This document shows, piece after piece, positions 26,240-35,579 of a DNA stretch of 64,000 nucleotides. Below the pieces are notes generated by a model that worked only from the letters and a program-made list of their open reading frames with translations, was not told the origin of the DNA and searched no databases. The translations under genes were made by a program, and so were the position numbers. The first letter of the stretch is position 1, and each line of letters opens with the position of its first letter. The DNA comes from an uncultured Rubrobacteraceae bacterium (GTDB lineage: Bacteria > Actinomycetota > Rubrobacteria > Rubrobacterales > Rubrobacteraceae), in assembly GCA_902806065.1 (NCBI GenBank), contig CADCVE010000094.1, forward strand, positions 1-64,000, written 5' to 3'.

Positions 26240-27171
26240 GCCAGGACAAAGCCGTGATCCTCGGGACGCGGGGCTCCAGGCTCGCCCTCGTGCAGGCTAA
26301 CTCCTGTGCGGAGATGCTGCGAGCAGTGGGACTGTCCGTAGAGGTGCAAGTGATCAAGACCACCAGCGAGCACCATCCGGAGACGCCGCTCTCTGTTATA
26401 GACCAGCGCGACGTCTTTACCCGCCAACTCGACGAGGCGCTCCTGAATGGGGAGATAGATCTCGCGGTCCACTCGGCGAAGGACGTGCCGACGGAGATTC
26501 CAGAGGGCATATCCCTCGCGGCTTTTACGGAGCGCCACGACCCCTCGGACGCGCTCGTCTCCGAAACTGGACATGATGTTGACGGCCTCCCACGCGAGGC
26601 TATCGTCGCCACTTCCAGCCTGAGGCGCCGCGCCCAGCTCCTCAACCGCCGCCCGGACCTGCGGATCGTGGGTATACGGGGCAACGTGGACACCCGCGTC
26701 CGCAAGATGCGCGAGGGGCAGGCCGATGCTCTGGTCCTCGCCCGCGCCGGTCTCGAACGCCTCGGCCTGGATGTTCGGATGCCGCATGTGGCGGTATCGC
26801 CGGAGATAATGCTTCCCGCCGTGGGGCAGGGCGCGCTCGCCGTTGCTACGCTCGAAGACCATTCGCTTCGCGGGGAGATCCGCGCGGCGTTAAACCACAA
26901 GTTGACTGAGAAGGTCGTCCTGACGGAGCGGGCGATGCTCCGAACCCTGGAGGGAGGCTGCCGGGTACCGGTCGGAGCTCTGGGCAGGATGGTGGACGAC
27001 ACTGGCATCTGGCTTCAGGGGGTGGTGGCTTCGCCGGATGGAGCGTTGCTCTACCGGGGGGAGGCCGTGGGGGAGGAGCCTGAGGAGGTCGGGGGGCGGC
27101 TGGCCCGGGACTTGCTTGCACAGGGCGCCGAGATCGTGCTCGGGGAGATCCGGGAAGTGAGGAGCGGGTGA
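26236..27171 (+). CDS. hemC: Porphobilinogen deaminase (hydroxymethylbilane synthase)
   Basis: The 311-residue enzyme joins four porphobilinogens into hydroxymethylbilane. It begins ILGTRGSRLALVQ, has DLAVHSAKDVPTEIP, TSSLRRRAQLL and RGNVDTRVRK. The dipyrromethane-cofactor cysteine is C242 in LEGGCRVPVG. GTG start; 4-base overlaps on both sides indicate coupled translation. Confidence 0.96.
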   Translation: MSQDKAVILGTRGSRLALVQANSCAEMLRAVGLSVEVQVIKTTSEHHPETPLSVIDQRDVFTRQLDEALLNGEIDLAVHSAKDVPTEIPEGISLAAFTERHDPSDALVSETGHDVDGLPREAIVATSSLRRRAQLLNRRPDLRIVGIRGNVDTRVRKMREGQADALVLARAGLERLGLDVRMPHVAVSPEIMLPAVGQGALAVATLEDHSLRGEIRAALNHKLTEKVVLTERAMLRTLEGGCRVPVGALGRMVDDTGIWLQGVVASPDGALLYRGEAVGEEPEEVGGRLARDLLAQGAEIVLGEIREVRSG

Positions 27172-28703
27172 TCTACCTGATCGGCTCCGGCCCCGGCGAT
27201 CCGGGCCTCTTTACCGTCAAGGGGGTGGAGTGCATGCGGGAAGCCGACGCGGTGGTCTACGACCGTCTCGCACCCGAAGCACTCCTGGATCACGCGCCCC
27301 CCAACGCCGAACGCATCTACGTCGGCAAGAAACCCGGAGAGCCCACGATGGCGCAAGAGGACATAAACGCCCTCCTCGTCGAGCTCGGTCGCGCCGGAAA
27401 AACAGTAGTCCGCCTGAAGGGCGGGGACCCATACGTCTTCGGTCGCGGCGGTGAAGAGGCGTTGGACCTCGTAAAGGCTGGCCTGCCGTTCGAAGTCGTC
27501 CCCGGCGTTACGAGTGGCATAGCCGCCCCCGCCTACGCCGGCATCCCAGTGACCCATCGCGGCATCTCTACCAGCGTCGCGTTCGTTACCGGCCACGAAG
27601 ACCCGACGAAGGGCGAGCCGGACGTGAACTGGAAGAGGCTCGCGAACGGGGCAGAGACGCTCGTTCTGTACATGGGCGTGGGGAGGCTCGCGGAGATATC
27701 TTCCGGCCTCATCGCCGCGGGCCGCGACCCGCGGACTCCCGTTGCCTGCGTCCGCTGGGGCACCCGCTCCGAGCAGGAGACCGTCGTTGGCGACCTGCGA
27801 GACATAGCCGACAAAGTAGCGGAGGCGAAGCTGAAGCCTCCCGCCATTACGGTGGTGGGCGACGTCGTGTCGTTGCGCGACGAGGGGCTGGATTGGTTCG
27901 AGCGGAGGCCACTCTTCGGGCGGCGTGTCGTGGTAACGAGGGCGCGGGCGCAGGCCGGAGAGCTGTCGTTGGAGCTGGAGAGGCTCGGTGCGGAGGTCTT
28001 CGAGTTCCCGACCATCGAGATAAGACCACCGGAGGACTTCGGGCCGCTGGACGGGGCGATCCGCGACCTCGATTCGTTTGATTGGATCGTCTTCACCAGC
28101 GTAAACGGTGTGGAGGCATTCGTGGAGCGTCTGAAGCACCACGCGCTGGATCTGCGGGCGGTACCACGCCGGACGAAGGTGGCGGCGATAGGCCCGGCGA
28201 CGGCGCGGAGGGTCGAAGAAGCGGGGCTCCAGGTCGACGTGACGCCCGAAGAGTACAGGGCGGAGGCTTTACTCTCGGCTCTCGCGGAGGCTTCTCTCGT
28301 GGGGAAGAAGATCCTTATCCCTCGGGCGAAGGTGGCCCGCGAGATACTACCCGAGAAGCTGCGTGAATCAGGCGCCGAAGTAACCGTCCCGCCAGCGTAC
28401 GAGTCGGCGCCGTCAGACGAGGGGAGGGAGCGGCTACGAGGATTGTTGGAGAGTGGCGAGGTGGACTGCGTCACCTTTACGGCCTCTTCGACGGTCGAGA
28501 ACTTCGTCCGGGCCTTTGGCGGGGAGGAGACCGGGCGGTTGCTCTCGCGGGTCCGGGTAGCGTGCATCGGACCGATCACGGCGGAGACGGCACGCAAGTA
28601 CGGCCTTGAGATAGACGCTGAGGCTGAGGAGTACACTATACCGGGACTGGTAGACGCGGTGGTGAACCTCTTCGCCGCCGGACCCGTACGGAAGGATGGT
28701 TGA
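27168..28703 (+). CDS. Fused uroporphyrinogen-III C-methyltransferase / uroporphyrinogen-III synthase
   Basis: The 511-residue fusion has an N-terminal SUMT domain (residues 1-245): [16 protein letters not shown], the [17 protein letters not shown] and PGVTSG motifs, and THRG. A C-terminal HemD-like domain (about 250-505) follows, with [15 protein letters not shown] and [13 protein letters not shown]. The second half closes hydroxymethylbilane to uroporphyrinogen III and the first methylates it to precorrin-2 for the siroheme or cobalamin branch. Such fusions are common in actinobacteria. GTG start. Confidence 0.94.
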   Translation: MIYLIGSGPGDPGLFTVKGVECMREADAVVYDRLAPEALLDHAPPNAERIYVGKKPGEPTMAQEDINALLVELGRAGKTVVRLKGGDPYVFGRGGEEALDLVKAGLPFEVVPGVTSGIAAPAYAGIPVTHRGISTSVAFVTGHEDPTKGEPDVNWKRLANGAETLVLYMGVGRLAEISSGLIAAGRDPRTPVACVRWGTRSEQETVVGDLRDIADKVAEAKLKPPAITVVGDVVSLRDEGLDWFERRPLFGRRVVVTRARAQAGELSLELERLGAEVFEFPTIEIRPPEDFGPLDGAIRDLDSFDWIVFTSVNGVEAFVERLKHHALDLRAVPRRTKVAAIGPATARRVEEAGLQVDVTPEEYRAEALLSALAEASLVGKKILIPRAKVAREILPEKLRESGAEVTVPPAYESAPSDEGRERLRGLLESGEVDCVTFTASSTVENFVRAFGGEETGRLLSRVRVACIGPITAETARKYGLEIDAEAEEYTIPGLVDAVVNLFAAGPVRKDG

Positions 28704-29689
28704 AGAAGGTGGCATACCCACAGCAGAGGCTGCGTAGGACTCGCCGTACCAGCGGACTGCGAAGCCTCGTACGCGAGACGGACCTCACGCCCGGCGACTT
28801 CATCTACCCTATTTTCGTCGTTGCCGGCGAAGACGTTCGCAATCCGATACCCTCGATGCCGGGCATCTCTCAGCTCTCCATAAACAACGCCGTTGAGGAG
28901 GCGAGGAGGGCGTACTCTTTAGGCATAGCGGGCGTCCTGCTCTTCGGGATACCGGAGGAGAAAGACGAGGCGGCAAGCGGAGCCTTCGATCCGGAAGGCA
29001 TAGTGCAGCTCGCCACCCGCGCCATAAAGAACGCCCTGCCGGAGCTCCTGGTAGTAACAGACGTATGCCTGTGCGAGTACATGAGCCACGGGCACTGCGG
29101 GGTAGTGGATAGGGAGCGCGGCGAGGTCATGAACGATATCAGCGTCGAACTACTCGCCCGCACCGCCTCCTCCCAGGCCGACGCCGGAGCGGACATCGTG
29201 GCGCCTTCGGACATGATGGACGGTCGGGTCGCGGCTCTGCGGAGCGAGCTGGACCGGGAGGGACACGAGGACGTGCCCGTGATGGCTTACTCTGCCAAGT
29301 ATGCCTCCGCTTTCTACGGCCCATTCCGCGAGGCCGCCGAGAGCGCGCCGCAGTTCGGCGACCGCCGCGGTTACCAGATGGACCCTGCGAACGCCCGCGA
29401 GGCCCTGCGCGAGGTAGCGTTGGACGTAGAAGAGGGCGCGGACATCGTTATGGTTAAACCCGCGCTGCCGTACCTCGATATTGTGCGCAGGGTGCGCGAG
29501 ACGACTGACTTGCCCGTCGCCGCCTACAACGTAAGCGGTGAGTACTCGATGCTCAAGGCTGCAGTGCAGAATGGCTGGTTAGACGAGGAACGTGCTGTCC
29601 TGGAGGCGCTCACCGGAATAAAGCGGGCTGGAGCGGACATCATCATCACTTACCACGCCCCGGACGTAGCCCGCTGGCTGCAGAAGTGA
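28700..29689 (+). CDS. hemB: Delta-aminolevulinic acid dehydratase (porphobilinogen synthase)
   Basis: The 329-residue enzyme condenses two 5-aminolevulinates. It has the cysteine-rich zinc segment [13 protein letters not shown] near residue 117, the Schiff-base lysine regions [18 protein letters not shown] and [10 protein letters not shown], and [12 protein letters not shown] start overlaps cobA-hemD by 4 bases. The last 57 bases and the first few after the stop recur, imperfectly, 1,040 bases downstream beyond the nuclease-like gene. Confidence 0.96.
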   Translation: MKKVAYPQQRLRRTRRTSGLRSLVRETDLTPGDFIYPIFVVAGEDVRNPIPSMPGISQLSINNAVEEARRAYSLGIAGVLLFGIPEEKDEAASGAFDPEGIVQLATRAIKNALPELLVVTDVCLCEYMSHGHCGVVDRERGEVMNDISVELLARTASSQADAGADIVAPSDMMDGRVAALRSELDREGHEDVPVMAYSAKYASAFYGPFREAAESAPQFGDRRGYQMDPANAREALREVALDVEEGADIVMVKPALPYLDIVRRVRETTDLPVAAYNVSGEYSMLKAAVQNGWLDEERAVLEALTGIKRAGADIIITYHAPDVARWLQK

Positions 29690-29692
29690 ACG
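29633..29692 (+). repeat. Direct repeat copy 1: 3' end of hemB
   Basis: This 60-base segment ends three bases after the hemB stop. It is repeated without gaps at 30673-30732, with 51 of 60 positions identical by my count. The last 12 bases (CAGAAGTGAACG) are identical. The two copies bracket exactly one gene. Confidence 0.85.
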
Positions 29693-29705
29693 CGCGGAGA
29701 GAGCG

Positions 29706-30662
29706 ATGGCGCGGAAGATGATGGTGCGGCGAGAAAATGAGTCAGGCCACGTACTGACAGAGGTTCTCGCCGAGAACGAAGCTCAGCTTCAAGAGATCGT
29801 AAAGGAGAACCCCGACCTGTTGCCGGTGGACGAGTTCGGAATGACCGGGCCGCTAATGGTCGTTGGGCGGGAGACTACGCTACCTTCAGGATATGTTGAC
29901 CTCGTCTGTCTATCGCGGGGCGGGGATCTCCTTCTCGTCGAGTTTAAGACTGGCCCCCAAAATTCTGACTTCCGCCACGTTCTGGCTCAACTCCTTGACT
30001 ACGGCTCCGACCTCTGGCGGATGTCGTACGAGGAATTCGAGAGTACAGTCGCTAACCGTTTCTTTTCAAGCAGCTATTGTCAGGACGACCGCCTTCAGAA
30101 AAAGGCTTCGCTTGATGAAGCGGCTCACGCGATCTGGCCGGATCTGTCGGAGGAGGAGACAGCGCTTTTTCGTGAGCGGCTCGCGCAACAGTTGAGCAGT
30201 GGCGGGTTCCACTACGTCGTCGTTGCCCAACGCTTTACGACCACAATCCTGGAACAAATCGAGGACGACACCTACCGTGAAACACTCCGGGAGTTACTGG
30301 AGGTGTGCAGCGGTCTCGGGTTGCGCTTCTCCTGGGGCACGGCGGGCACGTCTATCCGGGTACCGGTTCCCAACCGCAAGAACCCGCTGTCCATCGCGTG
30401 GCTTTCCCCTCCGGACGTCTCTGGGTGGATGGGTTTGCTCGACCTCACACTGGGCCTCTCCGATAACGCCGGGGAGATGCCGTTGGTCGCGTCGGCTCTG
30501 GAAGACTACGTGGAGAAAGTTGCGGCACTGCCAGGTGTCAAACCAGCCAAACCGGACTGGCATCACGGCTATCATCTGACCCCCGAGGTGACAGTTCGCA
30601 ACTATCACCGGATAGCCGACATCCTCGCGGAGCTTGTTCAGAGGATTAGTGAGGAGGCTTAG
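29706..30662 (+). CDS. PD-(D/E)XK-type nuclease-like protein inserted between hemB and hemL
   Basis: The 318-residue protein has a nuclease-like core at about residues 58-90: LPSGYVDLVCLSRGGDLLLVEFKTG gives D then E-x-K, followed by a helix QLLDYGSDLW, as in DUF91/NucS-like and restriction-type folds. The C-terminal two-thirds (residues 100-318) are unfamiliar. It interrupts an otherwise continuous heme operon and lies between two copies of the hemB 3' end, so it was probably acquired by transfer. No methylase or toxin partner is adjacent. Activity and target are unknown. Confidence 0.7.
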   Translation: MARKMMVRRENESGHVLTEVLAENEAQLQEIVKENPDLLPVDEFGMTGPLMVVGRETTLPSGYVDLVCLSRGGDLLLVEFKTGPQNSDFRHVLAQLLDYGSDLWRMSYEEFESTVANRFFSSSYCQDDRLQKKASLDEAAHAIWPDLSEEETALFRERLAQQLSSGGFHYVVVAQRFTTTILEQIEDDTYRETLRELLEVCSGLGLRFSWGTAGTSIRVPVPNRKNPLSIAWLSPPDVSGWMGLLDLTLGLSDNAGEMPLVASALEDYVEKVAALPGVKPAKPDWHHGYHLTPEVTVRNYHRIADILAELVQRISEEA

Positions 30663-30672
30663 ACGCGTATGC

Positions 30673-30732
30673 GCGGAGATCACAATCTCTTGTCACGCCC
30701 CGGACGTTGCCCGCTGACTACAGAAGTGAACG
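30673..30732 (+). repeat. Direct repeat copy 2: hemB 3'-end duplicate
   Basis: Matches 29633-29692 at 51 of 60 positions without gaps and starts 10 bases after the stop of the nuclease-like gene. The decayed copy has lost the reading frame function (for example TGA replaces TGG near its end). It reads like an old attachment-site or duplication scar. Confidence 0.85.
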
Positions 30733-30815
30733 AGCCGCGTAACCCTTATTACCACTCCTATAAAGCAGACAGGGTATAAAACGCTTGCGTAACTTTAGAA
30801 AGGGGATGCAAACGA

Positions 30816-32159
30816 TTGCACGGTAGCGGCGAGAGCATAGACGCTAGGGCTACGTTGACGATGGACCGCTCCGCGCGACTTATGGAGAGGGCCATGCATC
30901 GTCTCCCCGGTGGGGTGAACAGCCCGGTTCGGGCTTTTCGCTCCGTGGGTGGCGATCCGGTATTTATGCGTCGCGGTAGGGGCTCGCGCATCTTCGACGT
31001 AGATGGCAACTCCTACGTCGATTACGTCATGAGCTACGGTCCTCTCGTCCTGGGACACGCTCACGCGAGCGTTACAGAGGCGTTGGAGAAGGTGGTCCGG
31101 GACGGTACCACGTTCGGTGCGCCGACGGCGCTCGAAGTGGATCTCGCAGAGCTGATCTGCGAGATCGTGCCGTCGATGGAGATGGTTCGCATGACTAACT
31201 CCGGCACCGAGGCCACGATGAGCGCTATCCGCGTCGCGCGAGGTTACACAGGCCGCGAAGGTATTCTCAAGTTCGACGGCAACTACCACGGCCACGGCGA
31301 CGCCCTACTCGTGGCGGCCGGTTCCGGCGTCGCTACCCTCGGCCTCCCCGACAGCCCTGGCGTAACGAAAGGGGCTGCGAAAGATACCGCCGTCCTGCCG
31401 TACAACGACCTTGAGGCCGTAGCAAGGCTCTTTGAGGAGCGGGGGGAGGAGATCGCCGCTGTCATCTTGGAGCCGGTGTGTGGCAACATGGGGTGCGTAC
31501 CACCCGCCGAGGGTTACCTCGAAGGTCTGCGTAAGATCACGCAAGAGTACGGTACGGTCCTTATCTTCGATGAGGTGATGACCGGCTTCAGGGTCGCTCG
31601 CGGTGGGGCGCAGGAGCGTTACGGGGTCATTCCGGACATGACGTGCCTTGGAAAGATCATCGGCGGAGGGTTGCCTGTCGGGGCTTTCGGTGGGAGGCGG
31701 GAGATCATGCAACAAGTCGCGCCGCAAGGCACCATTTACCAGGCTGGTACCCTCTCCGGCAACCCGCTCGCGATGACGGCGGGCCTGGCCACACTGCGTG
31801 CCACCGGCGAGCCGGGATTCTACGAAAATCTCGAAGGTCTGGGAGAGAGCTGGCAGCGCGGAATGAGCGATGCCGCGAGCGAGAGCGACGTGCCCTTCAC
31901 CATAAATCAGGTAGGCTCGATGGTGAGTATCTTCTTTACGGAGGGGCCGGTCACTGACTTCTATTTGGCGGCCAGATCTGATACGGAGGCTTTCAAGGAC
32001 TTCTTCTGGCATATGCTTCGGAGCGGCGTTTACCTCGCCCCGAGCCAGTACGAGGCCGGTTTCATCTCCTCCGCCCACTCGGAGGAGGACCTGGAGAAGA
32101 CCTTCGAGGCGGCCCGGGAGTGGTTCGTGACGGCCTCGGCTGGCGTGGGGCGGAGGTAG
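30816..32159 (+). CDS. hemL: Glutamate-1-semialdehyde 2,1-aminomutase
   Basis: The 447-residue PLP enzyme makes 5-aminolevulinate from glutamate-1-semialdehyde. It shows [53 protein letters not shown], the [11 protein letters not shown] aspartate and the PLP lysine in [20 protein letters not shown] 30816 is preceded by AAAGGGG. ATG 30861 is closer to the usual family start and remains possible. It belongs with hemA-hemB but is separated from hemB by the inserted gene. Confidence 0.95.
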   Translation: MHGSGESIDARATLTMDRSARLMERAMHRLPGGVNSPVRAFRSVGGDPVFMRRGRGSRIFDVDGNSYVDYVMSYGPLVLGHAHASVTEALEKVVRDGTTFGAPTALEVDLAELICEIVPSMEMVRMTNSGTEATMSAIRVARGYTGREGILKFDGNYHGHGDALLVAAGSGVATLGLPDSPGVTKGAAKDTAVLPYNDLEAVARLFEERGEEIAAVILEPVCGNMGCVPPAEGYLEGLRKITQEYGTVLIFDEVMTGFRVARGGAQERYGVIPDMTCLGKIIGGGLPVGAFGGRREIMQQVAPQGTIYQAGTLSGNPLAMTAGLATLRATGEPGFYENLEGLGESWQRGMSDAASESDVPFTINQVGSMVSIFFTEGPVTDFYLAARSDTEAFKDFFWHMLRSGVYLAPSQYEAGFISSAHSEEDLEKTFEAAREWFVTASAGVGRR

Positions 32160-32160
32160 G

Positions 32161-32595
32161 GTGGAAACCGCGCCCCGGACACCGGAGGTTCCCCTGGAAG
32201 GAGTCTTCCTGCGCGCAGTAAGGGGATTGCCGGTACCGAACGGGCAGGACCATCGGGGTGAGGTGGTTGCTGAGGCTCTGGGGTATCTACAGGAGGGGTT
32301 TGGGGTGCATTACGCGACCGGGATGGCGAGTGACGATGCGATACTCGTCGGGGATCACGCTTATGCTCTGGCGGTAGAGACGATAGCGCGGCTTGACGAG
32401 CCGCGTTTCGTTGGGGTTGCGAGCCGTATGATCCGGGACGGGGCCGGGGAGATTTCGCGCGGAGGCGCGGTCTCTATCTCGCTGTGGACACCGCACCTGG
32501 CCCAGCTACTCGGCATCATTTCCGGGGAGGACGAGGAGCAATCGAAGAGGCGCATCGATGTCGCGATAAGAGAGGTGAGCAGTGGCGGTAAATAA
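32161..32595 (+). CDS. Prenyl-diphosphate-synthase-like protein lacking catalytic aspartates
   Basis: The 144-residue protein has no clear family. Its middle, DDAILVGDHAYALAVETIARLDEPRFVGVASRMIRDGAGEIS, resembles the segment VATGDYLFAESFHGLAEIGDPRLVRAFSEAAMGLAAGELE of the polyprenyl synthase encoded at 36178-37236. It is much shorter, and the DDxxD motifs are absent. A non-catalytic partner of that synthase is possible but inferred. GTG start one base after hemL; it overlaps the UbiD-type gene by 14 bases. Confidence 0.6.
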   Translation: METAPRTPEVPLEGVFLRAVRGLPVPNGQDHRGEVVAEALGYLQEGFGVHYATGMASDDAILVGDHAYALAVETIARLDEPRFVGVASRMIRDGAGEISRGGAVSISLWTPHLAQLLGIISGEDEEQSKRRIDVAIREVSSGGK

Positions 32596-34045
32596 CTTGC
32601 AGGAGTTCGTGAGTGATCTACGCAAGCGGGGCGAGCTCGTGGACGTGCGCGAGCCGGTGAGCGCGAAGTTCGAGATCACCGAGATCTCCGACCGCGTGAT
32701 GAAGAAGACCGGCCCGGCCCTCCTTTTCCACAACGTTCAGGGCAGCGACCACCCACTCCTCATAAATGCTTTCGGCTCCAAAAAGCGTATGGCCAACGCC
32801 CTGGGCGTCGAGGATCTCAACGAGATCGGGGGGCGCATAGAAGAGCTTCTGGGGCTGACCAAAGGCCCCGGCAAGGGCCTCATGGCGAAGCTCCAGCTGC
32901 TCCCACGCCTCTACGAAGTCTCCAAGTTCCCCCCGCGCACCATCTCCAAAGCCCCTTGCCAGGAGGTTATCTACAAGGGCGACGATATAAACCTCGAACG
33001 CCTGCCCGTCCAGACCTGCTGGCCCGAGGACGGTGGCCCTTTTATCACCATGACTATGGTCCACACCCAGGACCCGGAGAACGGCGAGAAGAATGCCGGA
33101 ATGTACCGCGTCCAGCGCTTCGACAAAAAGACCGCCGGCCTGCACTGGCAACGTCACAAGACCGGCGCCGCTCACTTCGAGAAGGCAAAGAGGCTTGGCC
33201 AGAAGCTCCCCGTTGCCGTGACCCTCGGCGGCGATCCGGCGACCATCTACTCGGCCTCGGCGCCCCTGCCGCCTGGTATAAGCGAGTTCGTGTTCGCTGG
33301 TTTCTTGCGCAAGGAGCCGGTGAAGCTCGTCAAGTGCCTCACGAACGACCTGGAGGTCCCGGCGGAGGCGGAGATCGTCATAGAGGGTTACGCCGACCCC
33401 GAGGAGCCACTGTCGCTTGAAGGCCCGTTCGGGGATCACACTGGTTTCTACTCGCTCGCGGACTATTATCCGGCGATGCACGTCACGGCGGTGACGACGC
33501 GGCGCAATGCGATCTACCCCTCGACCATCGTGGGCCGTCCGCCAATGGAGGATACATGGCTCGGGTACGCGACGGAACGTATATTCCTGCCTCTGGCGAG
33601 GCTGACGATGCCGGAGATCGTAAACTACCACCTGCCGCCCGAGGGCATCTTCCACAACCTTGTATTCGTCTCCATAGACAAGCAATATCCGGGACACGCC
33701 TGGAAGGTTGGGGCGGGGATGCTCGGGATGGGGCTGATGAGCCTGTCCAAGATGATAGTCGTGCTCGACAAGGACGTGAACGTGGAGGACGTCTCGGAGG
33801 CGTGGTGGGTGACGCTGAACAATATCGACCCCGAGCGGGACATCCGGATGATGCCGGGTCCTATTGACGTGCTGGATCACTCCAGCAGGGCGTTCTCCTA
33901 CGGCTCGAAGATGATAGTCGATGCCACCAACAAGTGGCCCGAGGAGGGTTTTACGCGGGAGTGGCCGGAGAAGATAAAGATGAGCGAGGACGTAAAGCGG
34001 CTCGTCGATGAGAAGTGGGAGCGGTATGGCATCCCCCTCGACTAG
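32582..34045 (+). CDS. mqnL: UbiD-family decarboxylase of menaquinone synthesis (MqnL type)
   Basis: The 487-residue prenyl-FMN decarboxylase has the UbiD plan: MKKTGPALLFHNVQGSDHPLLINAFGS, PFITMTMVHTQDPENGEKNAGMYRVQ with the metal/cofactor region, EGPFGDHTGFYS and a C-terminal GSKMIVDATNK. In the futalosine pathway this family removes the carboxylate of the naphthoate intermediate. UbiA-, UbiX- and UbiE-type genes follow directly, supporting that job. GTG start. Confidence 0.88.
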   Translation: MAVNNLQEFVSDLRKRGELVDVREPVSAKFEITEISDRVMKKTGPALLFHNVQGSDHPLLINAFGSKKRMANALGVEDLNEIGGRIEELLGLTKGPGKGLMAKLQLLPRLYEVSKFPPRTISKAPCQEVIYKGDDINLERLPVQTCWPEDGGPFITMTMVHTQDPENGEKNAGMYRVQRFDKKTAGLHWQRHKTGAAHFEKAKRLGQKLPVAVTLGGDPATIYSASAPLPPGISEFVFAGFLRKEPVKLVKCLTNDLEVPAEAEIVIEGYADPEEPLSLEGPFGDHTGFYSLADYYPAMHVTAVTTRRNAIYPSTIVGRPPMEDTWLGYATERIFLPLARLTMPEIVNYHLPPEGIFHNLVFVSIDKQYPGHAWKVGAGMLGMGLMSLSKMIVVLDKDVNVEDVSEAWWVTLNNIDPERDIRMMPGPIDVLDHSSRAFSYGSKMIVDATNKWPEEGFTREWPEKIKMSEDVKRLVDEKWERYGIPLD

Positions 34046-34925
34046 TTCAGCTTCGGGCTCCAGATCCGGTATGGCAACCGGCAAAGTGCGGGTGCTGCTG
34101 GAGATGATCAAGTGGGAACATACCGTCTTCGCCTTGCCGTTCGCCTACGCCGGGATGCTCGCCGCCCCCGTCCCGCTCAGCATATGGAACTTCATCTGGA
34201 TCACGGTCGCCATGATCGGTGCCCGCACCGCCGGGATGAGCCTGAATCGTATTATCGACGCCCGCATAGACGCCCGGAACCCGCGTACCGCCGACCGCGC
34301 TATCCCCAAGGGCCTCGTAGGCTTACGCGAAGCGTGGCTGTTCACGGGCGTTGCGGTTGCCTTGCTGATCCTTTCGACCCTTTTTCTCGCCCCGATAACA
34401 CGCGTCCTCTGGCCGCTCGTGGTCCTGGGCTTTGTAGTGTATCCATACACCAAACGCTTTACCTGGCTCTGCCATTTAGCTCTAGGCATCGCCAACGGCC
34501 TCGCTCCTGGGGCCGCATGGGTGGCGGTAACGGGTGAAATCTCCTGGACGCCGGTGTTTATCTGGGCGGCGGCGGCGCTGTGGGTCGGCGGGTTCGATGT
34601 GATCTACGCGCTCCTCGACCGGGACTTCGACCTGGAGAACAGGGTCAACTCCTTGCCGGCGCGGTTCGGGATCGGCCCGGCGCTCGTCGTATCGCGCGTG
34701 TGGCATGCCTTGAGCGTGGTGTTGCTGGTCGCGTTTGGAGTCGCGGCGGGGCTCGGGGTGGTCTACTACCTCGGGGTCGTGGTAGTCGCGTGGCTACTTT
34801 TCTATGAGCAGTCGCTGGTTAGGGAGAATGACCTGTCGAAGCTCAACATGGCGTTCTTTACGATGAACGGGGTTATCAGCACCATATTTTTTGCCTTCGT
34901 GCTCCTGGATAGAGTGATCGGCTAA
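34026..34925 (+). CDS. mqnP: UbiA-family prenyltransferase of menaquinone synthesis (MqnP type)
   Basis: About 299 residues with eight or nine membrane helices. The first polyprenyl-diphosphate-binding motif is NRIIDARIDARNPRTADR and the second YALLDRDFDLENRVNSLPARFG. It attaches the isoprenoid tail to the naphthoate ring at the membrane. The frame is open from 34008; ATG 34026 with GGGAG ahead is chosen, while ATG 34071 is an alternative that starts at MATGKVRVLLE. It overlaps the decarboxylase gene by 20 bases. Confidence 0.9.
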   Translation: MASPSTSSASGSRSGMATGKVRVLLEMIKWEHTVFALPFAYAGMLAAPVPLSIWNFIWITVAMIGARTAGMSLNRIIDARIDARNPRTADRAIPKGLVGLREAWLFTGVAVALLILSTLFLAPITRVLWPLVVLGFVVYPYTKRFTWLCHLALGIANGLAPGAAWVAVTGEISWTPVFIWAAAALWVGGFDVIYALLDRDFDLENRVNSLPARFGIGPALVVSRVWHALSVVLLVAFGVAAGLGVVYYLGVVVVAWLLFYEQSLVRENDLSKLNMAFFTMNGVISTIFFAFVLLDRVIG

Positions 34926-35506
34926 TGTCCATTCAAAGCGCCTTTATCGGCATCACGGGGGCAAGCGGAGCACCGTATGCGGTGCGGCTTATAGAAGCTC
35001 TCGTGGAGAACGACGTGTTCGTCGAGATCTGCGCCTCGGAGATGGGGGAAAAGGTGCTCGCCTATGAGATGGGCGGTCTCTCGACGAAGAAACTGGTGGA
35101 GATGTACGGCGTAAAGCGTTACGCTCCAGATGACCTCTTCGCGCCGCCGGCGAGCGGTACGAGCGTGCCGGATGCGACCGTGATCGCACCGGCCAGCGTC
35201 TCTACTTTGGGCAACATCGCCAACGGTACAGGTACGAACCTCCTTCACAGGGTTGCGGATGTAGCTCTAAAGGAGCGCAAGAGGCTCGTCATCCTGGAGC
35301 GGGAGATGCCCTACAGCCTCATACAGATAAGGAATATGGCGGCGATCACGGAGGCTGGTGGGTTGATAATCTCGGCGGCGCCGGGCTTCTACAACCACCC
35401 CAAGACGCTGGACGACATAATAGACTTCGTCGTCGGCAAGACGCTGGACGCGATGGGCGTCGGCCACGAGCTCGTCGAGAGGTGGGGTCATAAACGGCGC
35501 GGATAG
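34925..35506 (+). CDS. mqnM: Flavin prenyltransferase UbiX (MqnM type)
   Basis: The 193-residue flavoprotein makes the prenylated FMN cofactor used by the neighbouring UbiD-type decarboxylase. Landmarks: GITGASGAPYAVRLIEAL, VIAPASVSTLGNIANG and VILEREMPYSLIQIRNM. It begins at the last base of the prenyltransferase stop, so translation is coupled. Confidence 0.94.
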   Translation: MSIQSAFIGITGASGAPYAVRLIEALVENDVFVEICASEMGEKVLAYEMGGLSTKKLVEMYGVKRYAPDDLFAPPASGTSVPDATVIAPASVSTLGNIANGTGTNLLHRVADVALKERKRLVILEREMPYSLIQIRNMAAITEAGGLIISAAPGFYNHPKTLDDIIDFVVGKTLDAMGVGHELVERWGHKRRG

Positions 35507-35579
35507 AGGGGCCGCCAGGGGGACTACCAGGAATACCACCGAGCACCGGCTCCCGACTGGAGAGGAGCGGGCGCGGCTC

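Noticed and set aside
32618-34111. 497-codon antisense open frame
   Set aside because: Opposite a clear UbiD-family gene; arginine- and histidine-rich translation without any domain is the usual shadow in GC-rich DNA.
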